64,000 bases of DNA, from the NCBI GenBank assembly GCA_964588995.1, contig CAZPQM010000007.1:43948-107947 (forward strand), read 5' to 3'. The notes beneath the pieces are model-generated. The model was given only the letters and a program-made list of their open reading frames with translations, was not told the DNA's origin and made no database searches. Below, piece by piece: positions 34,607 to 42,072 of the stretch; within the stretch, counting starts at the first letter, position 1; each line of letters begins with the position of its first letter. The translations under genes were made by a program, and so were the position numbers. Source of the DNA: CAZPQM01 sp964588995 (lineage in GTDB: Bacteria; Pseudomonadota; Alphaproteobacteria; Rickettsiales; UBA8987).

Positions 34607-35041
34607 TTAGGCTATGTGGGGAGGGGCGCGAGTCAGGAAGCCACGGCCAGCAAGCTTACTAATCGTGGTTACATCCGAAAAATAATAGGATATATACTGG
34701 ATATTCTGATGATAAGCGATTTCTATTTCCTGAGCAGGAACAGCATTTTTAATCCCATGTGCAGCAACATAACATAGAGCACACTGATATTGCGGGTGCG
34801 GCTTGGGTTGTTCTTTACCATTTTGTAAATCTTCCCAGCTCACCCATTTGAAGCCATCAGATGTACAGATAAGAACTTTCTCTCCAAACAGGGAAGACAT
34901 CTCTTCGCTGGATGATTCTGCAGACCCCGAAGCCAGTGCCTGCTGTACATCATACACGACAAAGAAAGGCAGCATCACGTTCATCAAGAACGCAACGAGC
35001 GTCAGAAGTGAAAAATATCTGAATTTGTTTGCCTTTTTCAT
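34607..35041 (-). CDS. DUF2946-like small membrane/secreted protein
   Basis: The 144-aa product has one N-terminal hydrophobic segment (about 10-33). The body has VLICTSDGFKWVSWEDL and a CxxC in PQYQCALCYVAAHG, and it ends GFLTRAPPHIA. The 'LC.GDG', CxLC and terminal RAPP elements recall DUF2946, a family often placed beside copper receptors and copper resistance genes. The open frame extends to 35215, but ATG 35041 gives a proper signal segment. The function is unknown and copper binding by the cysteines is inference. Confidence 0.7.
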   Translation of the reverse strand: MKKANKFRYFSLLTLVAFLMNVMLPFFVVYDVQQALASGSAESSSEEMSSLFGEKVLICTSDGFKWVSWEDLQNGKEQPKPHPQYQCALCYVAAHGIKNAVPAQEIEIAYHQNIQYISYYFSDVTTISKLAGRGFLTRAPPHIA

Positions 35042-35373
35042 GGCTGATATAAATATAGCCATTTCTTGTAAATGGCAATAAAAACGAAAATTATTGACTC
35101 TGATATAACGCATTCTTTGCTGCAATGCGGCCATTGATGAGATTGCCGAACTGATTCGCAGCTTACATCGAGCTTCAGTTAATATGAAGGATACTGGTAA
35201 AAAACTTGAATTCATTTAATATACAAGGCTTTGATCAATTGGGTGCATCGCATCATACCTTGCAATTTCGGAGTATGATTCCTGTAATACAAGGTATGTA
35301 AAGAGGTTACTCACAGATAGGATCAGCAAAAATATCGCTCGTGCAATCTGTATCAGGCAGAATTTTCCTGTAG

Positions 35374-35721
35374 CTAGGTAGTAATTTTCAGCAGGAAGCT
35401 GCCATCTGCTACTTTGCCATTTGGCAGTGTAGCAGGATTTTCTGCCAATTTTTCCCCCAAGCTATTCAGGCGGTCTTTGAAAGCATCGACCTGCTCCGGC
35501 GTAAAGGTTTGTTCTACGGATCTGGTGTTGCCATTCGGACCAGTACGGCTGGCATTCACGGTGACACTGCCGTCTTCGCTGGGGGCAATGAGGGTCTGCC
35601 CAGTAATCGTTTGGCCGTTACGCAAATTGCGCTGAAAGTCAATCTTCCCATCAGTTTCGGTTTTGGTATAGCTGCGCTCTACATTCCGGAAAGCAGGTAC
35701 ATAAGATGAGATGGTGGTCAT
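35374..35721 (-). CDS. Hypothetical protein with a GPNGNTR motif
   Basis: The 115-aa product has no recognised domain and no signal peptide. The central part (QTLIAPSEDGSVTVNASRTG, then PNGNTRSVEQTFTPEQ) is beta-rich. It shares the GP-x-GNTR motif with the repeat protein at 38645-39223. GGAG stands six bases before the ATG. It may be a small divergent relative of that protein in the same element. Confidence 0.65.
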   Translation of the reverse strand: MTTISSYVPAFRNVERSYTKTETDGKIDFQRNLRNGQTITGQTLIAPSEDGSVTVNASRTGPNGNTRSVEQTFTPEQVDAFKDRLNSLGEKLAENPATLPNGKVADGSFLLKITT

Positions 35722-35778
35722 GGAACACTCCTACATGGTTGTTGAACTATATAAAATTAACGCAAGAAATGTGCCAAT

Positions 35779-36882
35779 TCACGAAAACAATTTCTCCCCC
35801 AGCCACGCACGTGAACTATTCGGAAATACTCTGCTATCCAATGTTTCTGTCGGCAATAAGAGGTGCTGATGCAATGTGGTTTTCAGCAATGCGCGTAAAT
35901 CATTTGCCGGTATCAGGTCGCGGCCTTCATGTAGTTTCGACAATGTCGGCCAGTCACCTATGACGCGCCCTCCGCTCACGCCGCCTCCCAGCAGAAAAGC
36001 GACGCTTGCCGTGCCGTGATCCGTACCTCCGGTGCCGTTGCCTTTCACCGTGCGGCCAAATTCGGTGATGCACAGCACGGCGGTATCCTGCCATGCCGCA
36101 CCCATGCCTTTTTGAAAAGCGACGAGTCCTTCGGCCAGAATACCGAGATTATTGGCCAGCCTGCCGGTCGCCAGCCCCTGATTGGCATGGGTGTCCCAGC
36201 CGCCGATCTCCACGGTTGCAATGCGGGCACCTTTCTGCTGAGCCATGAACCTTGCGGCTTTCTGCATCATGCCAATGAACGCGCGAGGTCCACGCCTAGC
36301 GCCTGCCATCCCGCCGCCCATGCCCTGCATCTCTTTCGCGCTTGAGAGCGCATCCAGCAAAAGCGGGTCAGATTGATACATATGCATCACACGGCTCAGG
36401 AAATCCTCATCGACATCCGGCAGAATGGAAGGCGCCCAGGAGCCGACCTTCGCATCGCCGCGTAGCAGCAGCGGAACCGCAGAGCCAAGCGCCATCGCTT
36501 CCGTTGCAGGGGAAAGCGAAGCAACGGCGCGGTTCAGCCAGCCGCTGGAAAGCGCATGGGGTTTATCGCTGCCGCTCTCCAGCAAATTCTGCGCATCGAA
36601 ATGGGAGCGGTCACGGTAAGGCGTCGCAGTGGCGTGGGTAATGAGTATCTGTTTTTGCTCATAAAGCGGCATCAGCGGCTTGAGCGCACTATGCAGCGCA
36701 AAATACCCATCCAAATTGAGGAGTGTATCGCCGTTCTGCGGTAGCGCCATCTTACCGCGCGCATCGGCATACGCCCTGTCGCCAATGGGAGGCACGGCGG
36801 CCAGACCATCGAGTGCACCGCGCAGAATCACCACCAGCAGGCGTTTGTCCTGCGGCGTCGCGGCAAAAGCCAGCCGCGTGGA
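35779..36882 (-). pseudogene. DUF1501 protein, N-terminus deleted
   Basis: About 365 codons are open, and translation could start at the GTG at 36834 (351 aa). The sequence matches DUF1501 sulfatase-like proteins: LLVVILRGALDGLAAVPPIG, SHFDAQNLLESG, GGWDTHANQG, ITEFGRTVKGNGTGGTDHG and SRVFP. The usual 40-60 residue Tat signal region before the 'LRGALDG' motif is missing. It has been replaced by a piece of DUF1800 in another frame (36828-36962). Export is therefore doubtful and the gene is probably dead. Confidence 0.75.
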
Positions 36883-36962
36883 TCACCGCCGATTTCCCGA
36901 AGCTCAGAACCTCTGGCTCCTAATCCAAAGCGGGTGCTGGCATGAAAGGCGGCGAGGCTCAT
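36828..36962 (-). pseudogene. DUF1800 N-terminal stub
   Basis: From the ATG at 36962 the frame reads SLAAFHASTRFGLGARGSEL, then REIGGDPRGWLL and soon a stop. This is the N-terminus of DUF1800, which normally exceeds 450 aa and is encoded just upstream of DUF1501. Only about 31 residues remain before the frame runs into the DUF1501 gene. The ATG overlaps the previous gene's stop (TAATG), so translational coupling has survived the deletion. Confidence 0.7.
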
Positions 36963-37381
36963 TATTCTGTTTCCAGTTTTTTCTGCAGCATGGTTGCCCG
37001 TTCCTCGGGAGGCAGCGTATCAGCGATGTCGAGTATCATCGTTTGTGCTGCCTCCTGAAGCGCCGCCGTCTTCTGGCGAAGTTCAGCCAGCTTCTTTTCT
37101 GCTTCTGCGCGTGTGTAGTTTTCACTGGTAACATAGGCTTTAATTTCCTGCCGTGACTGACGGATAGCTTGCATCTTTTCACGCAAGGCAGCGCGGTTTT
37201 CCAGCACAATATCCATCGCTTTCTCACGGGATGCTTCCGGCAGGCTGTCAAGCCGTTCCAGCGCCATACGCATGGGTTGACGATGCTGGCTTGCCTGCTT
37301 GCCGATAAGCATGGAACCAAGCGTGATATTCAGCGCAATCGAAATAAAAAGAACCAGCCCAATGACCCAGCGTTTATTCAT
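36962..37381 (-). CDS. Periplasmic heavy-metal sensor, CnrX/Spy-like
   Basis: The 139-aa protein has an N-terminal membrane anchor (about 7-25) and an all-helical Spy/CnrX-like domain. The domain includes MALERLDSLPEASREKAMDI, QAIRQSRQEIKAYV and DTLPPEERATML. Such proteins sense metals or envelope stress and often control an adjacent ECF sigma/anti-sigma pair. It overlaps the putative anti-sigma gene by ATGA and lies in the order sigma, anti-sigma, sensor, DUF1800, DUF1501. Confidence 0.82.
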   Translation of the reverse strand: MNKRWVIGLVLFISIALNITLGSMLIGKQASQHRQPMRMALERLDSLPEASREKAMDIVLENRAALREKMQAIRQSRQEIKAYVTSENYTRAEAEKKLAELRQKTAALQEAAQTMILDIADTLPPEERATMLQKKLETE

Positions 37382-37689
37382 AAGCCACCACCCTCTACCT
37401 GTACGCCGAATGCCAGCGCCGTGACATCGACCTGCATGGCCTCCTGTGGCTGCCAGCCTGCGCTAAAACCAATCAACGCGCATAATGCAAGGCTGGCACA
37501 TTTATAGGCCATACCTGCCTGCCAGTTGCCGAAGAAGTCATTCAGCCAGTCATTCAAACAGCGCGATAGTGGGCGCTTCTGGGGTAGTGCCGTCGCGTGG
37601 GCGATCACACGCTCCGCCAGATTGTTATCCGGTGCTTCCACATGCCACTGCTGCAATAGTTTCTGTAATTCCTTATCCATGATGCTCAT
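37378..37689 (-). CDS. Putative anti-sigma factor, small membrane protein
   Basis: The 103-aa product has a cytoplasmic N-terminal half (LQKLLQQWHVEAPDNNLAER) and one membrane segment near residues 63-80 (CASLALCALIGFSAGWQ), with a short periplasmic tail. No family signature is clear. Its position, four bases after the ECF sigma gene and overlapping the metal sensor, makes an anti-sigma role the best inference. It resembles the CnrY position in cnrYXH-type loci. Confidence 0.6.
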   Translation of the reverse strand: MSIMDKELQKLLQQWHVEAPDNNLAERVIAHATALPQKRPLSRCLNDWLNDFFGNWQAGMAYKCASLALCALIGFSAGWQPQEAMQVDVTALAFGVQVEGGGL

Positions 37690-37693
37690 CCGT

Positions 37694-38236
37694 TCATTGC
37701 AATGCCTCGCGCAATGTTTTCCGCGCCCTGACCAATAACCCTTCCAGTGCCTTGATATGCAGCCCCATTATTTCGGCTGCTTGGGGATTGGTCATTTCCT
37801 CGAAATAACATAGCAGCACTGCCATGCGTTGTTTCTCGGACAAGCCTTGTACTGCGTGGCGGATGCGCTCGGATTCCCGCTTTTCCAGTAGTTGCTGATC
37901 GGCCATCGGGCGCTCGTCTGCCAGCATATCCTGTGGCGTTTCGATATCCTGCGCTCCAGGGGGTCTGCGCCGTGATAAATCGATGCAGGTATTGGCCAGA
38001 ATCCGATAAAACCATGTGCCAAAGGCAGCTTTGCTTCGATCGAAACCCCCGGCATTCATCCATATTTTGCCAAATGCATCGGCAACGGCTTCCTCCGCAT
38101 CCTGAGGAGAATTCAGCATCCGCTGCGCAATTGCATGCGCTTTGGGTAAATGCCTCTGAACAAGGGTTGCCAATGCCCGCTGGTCGCCAGCGGCGATCCG
38201 TTCCATCAGCTGATTGTCCAGAGAGTCTTTCGTCAT
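37694..38236 (-). CDS. ECF-type RNA polymerase sigma factor
   Basis: The 180-aa protein shows sigma region 2 (HAIAQRMLNSPQDAEEAVAD, then FGTWFYRILANTCIDLSRRR) and region 4 (GLSEKQRMAVLLCYFEEMTN, then PQAAEIMGLHIKALEGLLVR). It is followed by a candidate anti-sigma and a CnrX-like sensor. This suggests metal- or envelope-stress-controlled transcription of the local cluster. A longer overlapping frame (37686-38276) is a shadow without sigma motifs. Confidence 0.92.
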   Translation of the reverse strand: MTKDSLDNQLMERIAAGDQRALATLVQRHLPKAHAIAQRMLNSPQDAEEAVADAFGKIWMNAGGFDRSKAAFGTWFYRILANTCIDLSRRRPPGAQDIETPQDMLADERPMADQQLLEKRESERIRHAVQGLSEKQRMAVLLCYFEEMTNPQAAEIMGLHIKALEGLLVRARKTLREALQ

Positions 38237-38309
38237 TAAAAACCATTTTATGATTGTATTCTCTGTACATTATCATCCTCTCCGTTAAGAGGCATCGACA
38301 ATTTACCGT

Positions 38310-38633
38310 TTAAGGAAATTGCTCTCCGCCCAAGCCCCCGCCGAATCCTCTGCCTTCACGCATCTGCTGGAACTTGTCACGCATTCCGGCGCGTTCCTCC
38401 TGCGTGATCCGGCCATCGCCATTTGTATCCATTTTGGCAAAGCGTGATTCCGCCTGCGCCATGAATTCGGCTTTGGAAATCATGCCATCGCCATTCGTAT
38501 CAACCTGCTGTAAACGTTCCTGCATTTTCTGCTTAAACATCTCGCGGCGGTCACCATCTCCAAATTGCTGTGCGAAAACCGATGTGGCGATAAGCATAGG
38601 GATTAAAGCGGTTGCTAGTAGTAATTTTCTCAT
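38310..38633 (-). CDS. Secreted EF-hand protein
   Basis: The 107-aa product has a signal peptide (cleaved near VFA-QQ) and two canonical calcium loops, DTNGDGMISKAE and DTNGDGRITQEE. A Gly-rich tail follows. The start at 38633 follows GGAGG by five bases. In-frame ATGs lie at 38636 and 38645. Periplasmic EF-hand proteins are frequent beside metal-sensor sigma loci. Calcium binding follows from the loops. Confidence 0.88.
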   Translation of the reverse strand: MRKLLLATALIPMLIATSVFAQQFGDGDRREMFKQKMQERLQQVDTNGDGMISKAEFMAQAESRFAKMDTNGDGRITQEERAGMRDKFQQMREGRGFGGGLGGEQFP

Positions 38634-38644
38634 CATCACCTCCA

Positions 38645-39223
38645 TTATTGTGCGTTTGGCGTGTAGGTCACGGAACCATCACGCGTGTTGCCATCCGGGC
38701 CTGTAACACTGCGATTGATCGTGTTGGTTTCTCTATCATAACCATAAGTCGCGTTGCGGCTTTTGGTTTCACCATCCTGGTTTGTCCAGCTGCCGCTGCG
38801 CATCACCGTGCCATCTTCATTACGTTGTACGCTGCCATTGAACGTGCCGCTTTTGCCGGTACTGGTGGTATAGGAACCGCTACGCTGACCATCTTTAGCC
38901 GTGCCGGTGTAGGTGCGGGTATTTCCTTTTGGACCAGTCACGGTTTTATTAAATGCACCGGTCTCCTTATCATAGGTGCCAGTGGTGCTGCGATTATAGG
39001 TTTTGCCGCTTTCCGTGGTGATAGACTGACTGCGGGTAAGACCGTCTTTTCTGTTGCCGGTAACCGAACGCTGATAGGTTCCTGTTTTCCCCTTGCCTGT
39101 AACATAACTGCCGCCACCGCTGCGGTTGCGCTCTCTGGCATCGGCACTTTCTGCAATAACCGCCGTAGCAAATAATGCCGCTAGCGCGATGACCATCGTT
39201 TTGCATGGTAATGAAGTTTTCAT
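38645..39223 (-). CDS. Secreted Gly/Thr/Ser-rich repeat protein
   Basis: The 192-aa product has a signal peptide (cleaved near SADA-RE). The body is made of imperfect beta-type repeats of about 25-35 residues built on 'TGxxGxTRxYxGxxxDG' (TGPKGNTRTYTGTAKDGQRS; later VTGPDGNTRDGSVTY). No enzyme motif is seen. GGGAGAA precedes the ATG at 39223. The open frame extends to 39286, but the signal peptide fixes the start. It resembles 'MORN-like' or toast-rack secreted proteins in look only. The same motif occurs once in the gene at 35374. Confidence 0.72.
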   Translation of the reverse strand: MKTSLPCKTMVIALAALFATAVIAESADARERNRSGGGSYVTGKGKTGTYQRSVTGNRKDGLTRSQSITTESGKTYNRSTTGTYDKETGAFNKTVTGPKGNTRTYTGTAKDGQRSGSYTTSTGKSGTFNGSVQRNEDGTVMRSGSWTNQDGETKSRNATYGYDRETNTINRSVTGPDGNTRDGSVTYTPNAQ

Positions 39224-39416
39224 ATTGATTCTCCCGAATAAAGTTACATAGAACCACACGGCTCTACTTACTAATACGCAAGCCAACCCAAAACCCCTGC
39301 GCGGAAAACGTAAAATTTAAGCCCCTATACTGCACCGGTATGCACAAAGCCGAAGTCGGCAAGCGCGTCCCGCGCAGTTCTTACACTCAAACCGCATATT
39401 TGGCATTCAAACCAAC

Positions 39417-39453
39417 TGTCCCCAAATGTCCCGCACGGGACACTGAAGGGACA
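39417..39453. repeat. Phased TGTCCC/GGGACA sites, likely integrase arm region (right end)
   Basis: TGTCCC occurs at 39417 and 39427 and its reverse complement GGGACA at 39437 and 39448. The four sites are spaced 10, 10 and 11 bases and form an inverted array. The GGGACA half aligns well with the block next to tRNA-Ser at 26005-26031 in the same orientation. This marks the inner right edge of the proposed element. Confidence 0.6.
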
Positions 39454-39571
39454 TTTCGCGCCAAACAGCTACGATTTTTAGCAAAACGACACAAACGACT
39501 TGCTCCGGCAACGTCTTGATATTATTATCGTGAAGTATCGTAACATATTGTTATTGCAAACGAAAATCACT

Positions 39572-39618
39572 CTTGAAAACTGGCAAGGCTGCAAGCCCTT
39601 CGTGGGTTTGAATCCACG
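39572..39618 (+). other. 3'-half remnant of a tRNA-Ser gene (attR-like)
   Basis: The segment starts with CTTGAAAAC, identical to the anticodon loop of the intact tRNA-Ser(TGA). It continues with a class II variable arm (AAGGC-TGCAA-GCCCTT) and a T-arm CGTGG-GTTTGAA-TCCACG that has lost a base, and carries no recognisable acceptor strand. The 5' half is absent. Together with the intact gene at 25896, this is the structure expected when an element integrates at the anticodon loop and displaces the old 3' half. Confidence 0.6.
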
Positions 39619-39690
39619 CATCCAACGCGGTTGGCGCCTGAGTACGTGTCAGTGCCATGATGTTTTCCTTCACACTTTGGGGATAAAGTC

Positions 39691-39719
39691 ATTAACCTCC
39701 ATCGTAGGTGGAGGTTAAT
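39691..39719. terminator. Perfect 11-bp stem-loop over the peptidase stop codon
   Basis: ATTAACCTCCA (39691-39701) and TGGAGGTTAAT (39709-39719) form a perfect stem with a 7-base loop. The stop codon of the minus-strand peptidase gene lies in the stem. No T-run follows on either strand, so it may protect the mRNA 3' end or be the second half of a double terminator. Confidence 0.5.
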
Positions 39720-40458
39720 TGGGATACAAAAAAGCGGTACCCCCGGGGGTACCGCTTAAATCATTCGTGGCAGCCCATATGGCATGATAAACATTAGAAA
39801 TTATATCCCGGTCTAGTCCAGTTTTTTGAAAACTTTCCGGTGTGTAATCAAGCTTATCAAGGACAAGCAACTCTTCAGCGCTTAGAAGGCGATGTCCTAT
39901 CGAATCTTCGTAGTGTAGAAAAAGCGCGTTACCCTCCTTACCCTGTTTTTTCATATACTCCAAGCTAAGATAATACAGATAGTTGCACTGAAAATACCCA
40001 GGGTCTTCAGAAAGATGAATTTCCGTCCGTTCGTTATCGCCATGGTAATTAGATTCGGTAGATTCATCGGGTGTATACATTACTCCTGCATCTGAAGCGA
40101 TTTGTTTGAAATCGACTAAGGTCTTATGCCTTAGTTCTTCTGACCTTTCAGAGATTGGATTGGCCTTCAGTTCTACGAAGATATCATTATCATCTTCCAT
40201 TGTATTTATTTCACCCATACCGATAATGTAGTCGGGGTTAAACTGACTTACCTTTTCTTCAAAGATTTTTCTAATTTCGGTAAGATTGTTTTCAATTTTA
40301 ATAAGATCAACCGGGAGAACTACTACTTCTATGTTATCAGATCTAATTGAATCCACGTCAATGTGCTCAGCAACTATTTCGGATATATTTACACGATTCA
40401 AGTGGCCTGGCATGTCAAATTCTTCGAATGCAAAAATCAATATCTTTGGTTCTGGCAT
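39715..40458 (-). CDS. Pyroglutamyl-peptidase-like (C15-family-like) protein
   Basis: The 247-aa product resembles pyrrolidone-carboxylate peptidases, cysteine peptidases that remove N-terminal pyroglutamate. The fold elements are seen: N-terminal ILIFAFEEFDMPGHLN, VVLPVDLIKIENNL and FNPDYIIGMGE. A possible triad is Glu in IFVELKANPI, Cys in GYFQCNYLYYLSLEYM and His in ALFLHYED. The sequence is divergent and longer than usual, with an acidic insert around DESTESNYHGDNERTE. It lies outside the tRNA-Ser element, alone, with its own terminator hairpins. Confidence 0.65.
   Translation of the reverse strand: MPEPKILIFAFEEFDMPGHLNRVNISEIVAEHIDVDSIRSDNIEVVVLPVDLIKIENNLTEIRKIFEEKVSQFNPDYIIGMGEINTMEDDNDIFVELKANPISERSEELRHKTLVDFKQIASDAGVMYTPDESTESNYHGDNERTEIHLSEDPGYFQCNYLYYLSLEYMKKQGKEGNALFLHYEDSIGHRLLSAEELLVLDKLDYTPESFQKTGLDRDIISNVYHAIWAATNDLSGTPGGTAFLYPN
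39727..39757 (-). terminator. Rho-independent terminator inside the last codons of the peptidase gene
   Basis: Positions 39732-39757 are a perfect 26-base palindrome (AAGCGGTACCCCC and its complement), followed on the minus strand by six Ts. It has all features of an intrinsic terminator, but it lies before the stop codon and encodes SGTPGGTAF near the C-terminus. Confidence 0.65.
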
Positions 40459-40522
40459 AAAATTTCATTTCTAAAGTCACATTGCATAGTAGAATAACAC
40501 ACATTAGTTAATATTTGATTAA

Positions 40523-41386
40523 TTAACCAAGTATGTCAGCGAGCTTTTCCATCAGTGCTGTGCGCGCTGTGCTCTTGCGCCAGACAAGGGCAATCGTCCG
40601 CTTGGGTGCGGGAGGTTCAAACGGGATATACACCAGCCCGTCCTGACTGTTCCACGCTACTTCCGGGATGAGCGTCACCCCGACCCCACTCGCCACCATA
40701 TGCCGCAATGTTTCGAGACTGGTTGCGCGGAAGCCCTGCTGCTCTTTCGCACCGGCCAGTTGGCAGACTTCCATCGCCTGCGCACGCAAACAATGCCCCT
40801 CCTCAAGCAATAGCACGTCTTGCGTCATAATATCCGACAGCGTGACTGCCCGACGCTTTGCGAGCGGGTGCTGCTGCGGCACGGCAAGATAAAACGGATC
40901 CTCAAAGAGCGGCTGATGCTGCAGGCCTTGTTCCTCAACCGGCAAAGCCAGTAAAGCGGCATCCAGCTTGCCATCCTGTAGTTGTTGGATCAGCTCCGGC
41001 GTTTTTTCTTCCACCAGATAGAGTGTCACCTCCGGCAAGCTGCCCGCAATCTTTGGAACCATCTGCGGCAGGTAATAAGAAGCAAGCGTCGGAAACGCTC
41101 CCAGTACCAGCCTCCCGGCGAGCGGGTTTTCATAGTAGGCTGCGATCTCCTTTATATACTCAACCTGCTGCAAAATAACGCGCGCTTTATTGGCGATCTG
41201 CTTCCCTACCTCCGTAATGCGAACCTGCTTATTGGTCCGCTCAAAGAGTTGTACGTCGAGATACTCCTCCAGTTTCTTCAGCTGCATCGAAAGCGTTGGC
41301 TGGCTGACATGGCACGCTTCCGCCGCTTTACCAAAGTGGGAGAGATCAGCAACCGCAACCAGATACTCCATATCCCGTAAGTTCAT
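40523..41386 (-). CDS. oxyR: Hydrogen-peroxide-sensing regulator OxyR
   Basis: OxyR is a LysR-family activator of peroxide defence. The 287-aa product has the N-terminal helix-turn-helix (LSHFGKAAEACHVSQPTLSM). The redox pair of cysteines is in LLEEGHCLRAQAMEVCQLAG, matching Cys199 and Cys208 of E. coli OxyR. It is divergent from ahpC, with the operator between. The candidate regulon, ahpC-ahpD-katG-dps, lies directly beside it. Confidence 0.95.
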   Translation of the reverse strand: MNLRDMEYLVAVADLSHFGKAAEACHVSQPTLSMQLKKLEEYLDVQLFERTNKQVRITEVGKQIANKARVILQQVEYIKEIAAYYENPLAGRLVLGAFPTLASYYLPQMVPKIAGSLPEVTLYLVEEKTPELIQQLQDGKLDAALLALPVEEQGLQHQPLFEDPFYLAVPQQHPLAKRRAVTLSDIMTQDVLLLEEGHCLRAQAMEVCQLAGAKEQQGFRATSLETLRHMVASGVGVTLIPEVAWNSQDGLVYIPFEPPAPKRTIALVWRKSTARTALMEKLADILG

Positions 41387-41390
41387 TTTA

Positions 41391-41427
41391 ATAGTCTATA
41401 TCTATCATTATTATCATATTAATCGAT
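41391..41427. promoter_or_regulatory. OxyR operator in the oxyR-ahpC intergenic region
   Basis: The classic four-part OxyR site ATAG-N7-CTAT-N7-ATAG-N7-CTAT is seen as ATAG, CTAT, ATCA, CGAT with all three spacers exactly seven bases (41391, 41402, 41413, 41424). It starts 5 bp before the oxyR ATG. It ends where a candidate ahpC -35 (TATACA, 41428-41433) begins, 17 bases before TATAGT at 41451. This fits OxyR autorepression and ahpC activation. Confidence 0.8.
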
Positions 41428-41491
41428 TATACATACGAATAAAGCTTCCGTATAGTCATTTCATAACGACAACAACCAACAGGAGACGAAT

Positions 41492-42061
41492 ATGACTATC
41501 AGCGTAGGCGATCAATTTCCCGCATTTAATTTAACCGCCGTTGACGGCAAGCCGTTTGACGAGATTACCATCGATAATGTCTTTTTCGAGGCCAGCAATG
41601 ATATTCATAAGGGTAAGTGGCTGACGATCTTTTTCTACCCGAAGGATTTTACCTTTGTCTGCCCGACCGAGATCAAAGCCTTTGGCGACTTGCATGAAGA
41701 GTTTGCAGACCGCGATACGGTGCTGGTCACCGCGAGTACCGACAGCGAGTTTACGCATTGGGCGTGGCGTAAGCATCAGGAAGAGCTGCGCGATTTACCG
41801 ATCCCGATGCTCGCGGACGTAAAGCGGGAACTCACCTCGGCGCTTGGAATTCTGGATAAGCATGAAGGCGTGGCGCAGCGTGCGGTATTCATCGTCGATC
41901 CGGATGGCATTGTGCGCTTTTCCATGGTGACCGACCTCAATGTGGGACGTAATCCGAAGGAAGTGCTGCGTGTGCTGGATGCGCTGCAGACCGACGAACT
42001 TTGCCCGTGCAACTGGAGCAAGGGCGATGAGACCATTAACCTACAGGAAGCTACACAGTAA
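41492..42061 (+). CDS. ahpC: Alkyl hydroperoxide reductase subunit C / 2-Cys peroxiredoxin
   Basis: This protein reduces hydrogen peroxide and organic peroxides. The 189-aa product has the peroxidatic Cys in DFTFVCPTEIKAFGDL and a resolving Cys in TDELCPCNWSKGDE. The partner reductant is likely AhpD, encoded 11 bp downstream, as no AhpF is present. An AGGAGA ribosome site precedes the start. Confidence 0.95.
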   Translation: MTISVGDQFPAFNLTAVDGKPFDEITIDNVFFEASNDIHKGKWLTIFFYPKDFTFVCPTEIKAFGDLHEEFADRDTVLVTASTDSEFTHWAWRKHQEELRDLPIPMLADVKRELTSALGILDKHEGVAQRAVFIVDPDGIVRFSMVTDLNVGRNPKEVLRVLDALQTDELCPCNWSKGDETINLQEATQ

Positions 42062-42072
42062 GGAGACTAACC

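Noticed and set aside
35252..35298. Overlapping inverted repeats CATACCTTG...CAAGGTATG and ATCATAC...GTATGAT, considered as a CueR/MerR copper operator
   Set aside because: The arms are about 27 bases apart, too far for a MerR-type operator. It could be a weak hairpin, but nothing more can be supported.
37686..38276. 196-aa minus-strand frame over the ECF sigma gene
   Set aside because: It is a different frame from the real sigma factor, is Cys/Arg/Ser-rich and has no domain.
25809..39618. Joining the 5' stump at 25809 and the 3' remnant at 39572 into one split tRNA-Ser gene
   Set aside because: The anticodon stem could pair with a wobble, but the acceptor strands (GGGCAGG and the bases after 39618) do not pair, so a simple split gene is not supported.
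39500..39718. 72-aa plus-strand frame
   Set aside because: It translates the tRNA remnant and hairpins and lacks a ribosome site and any similarity.
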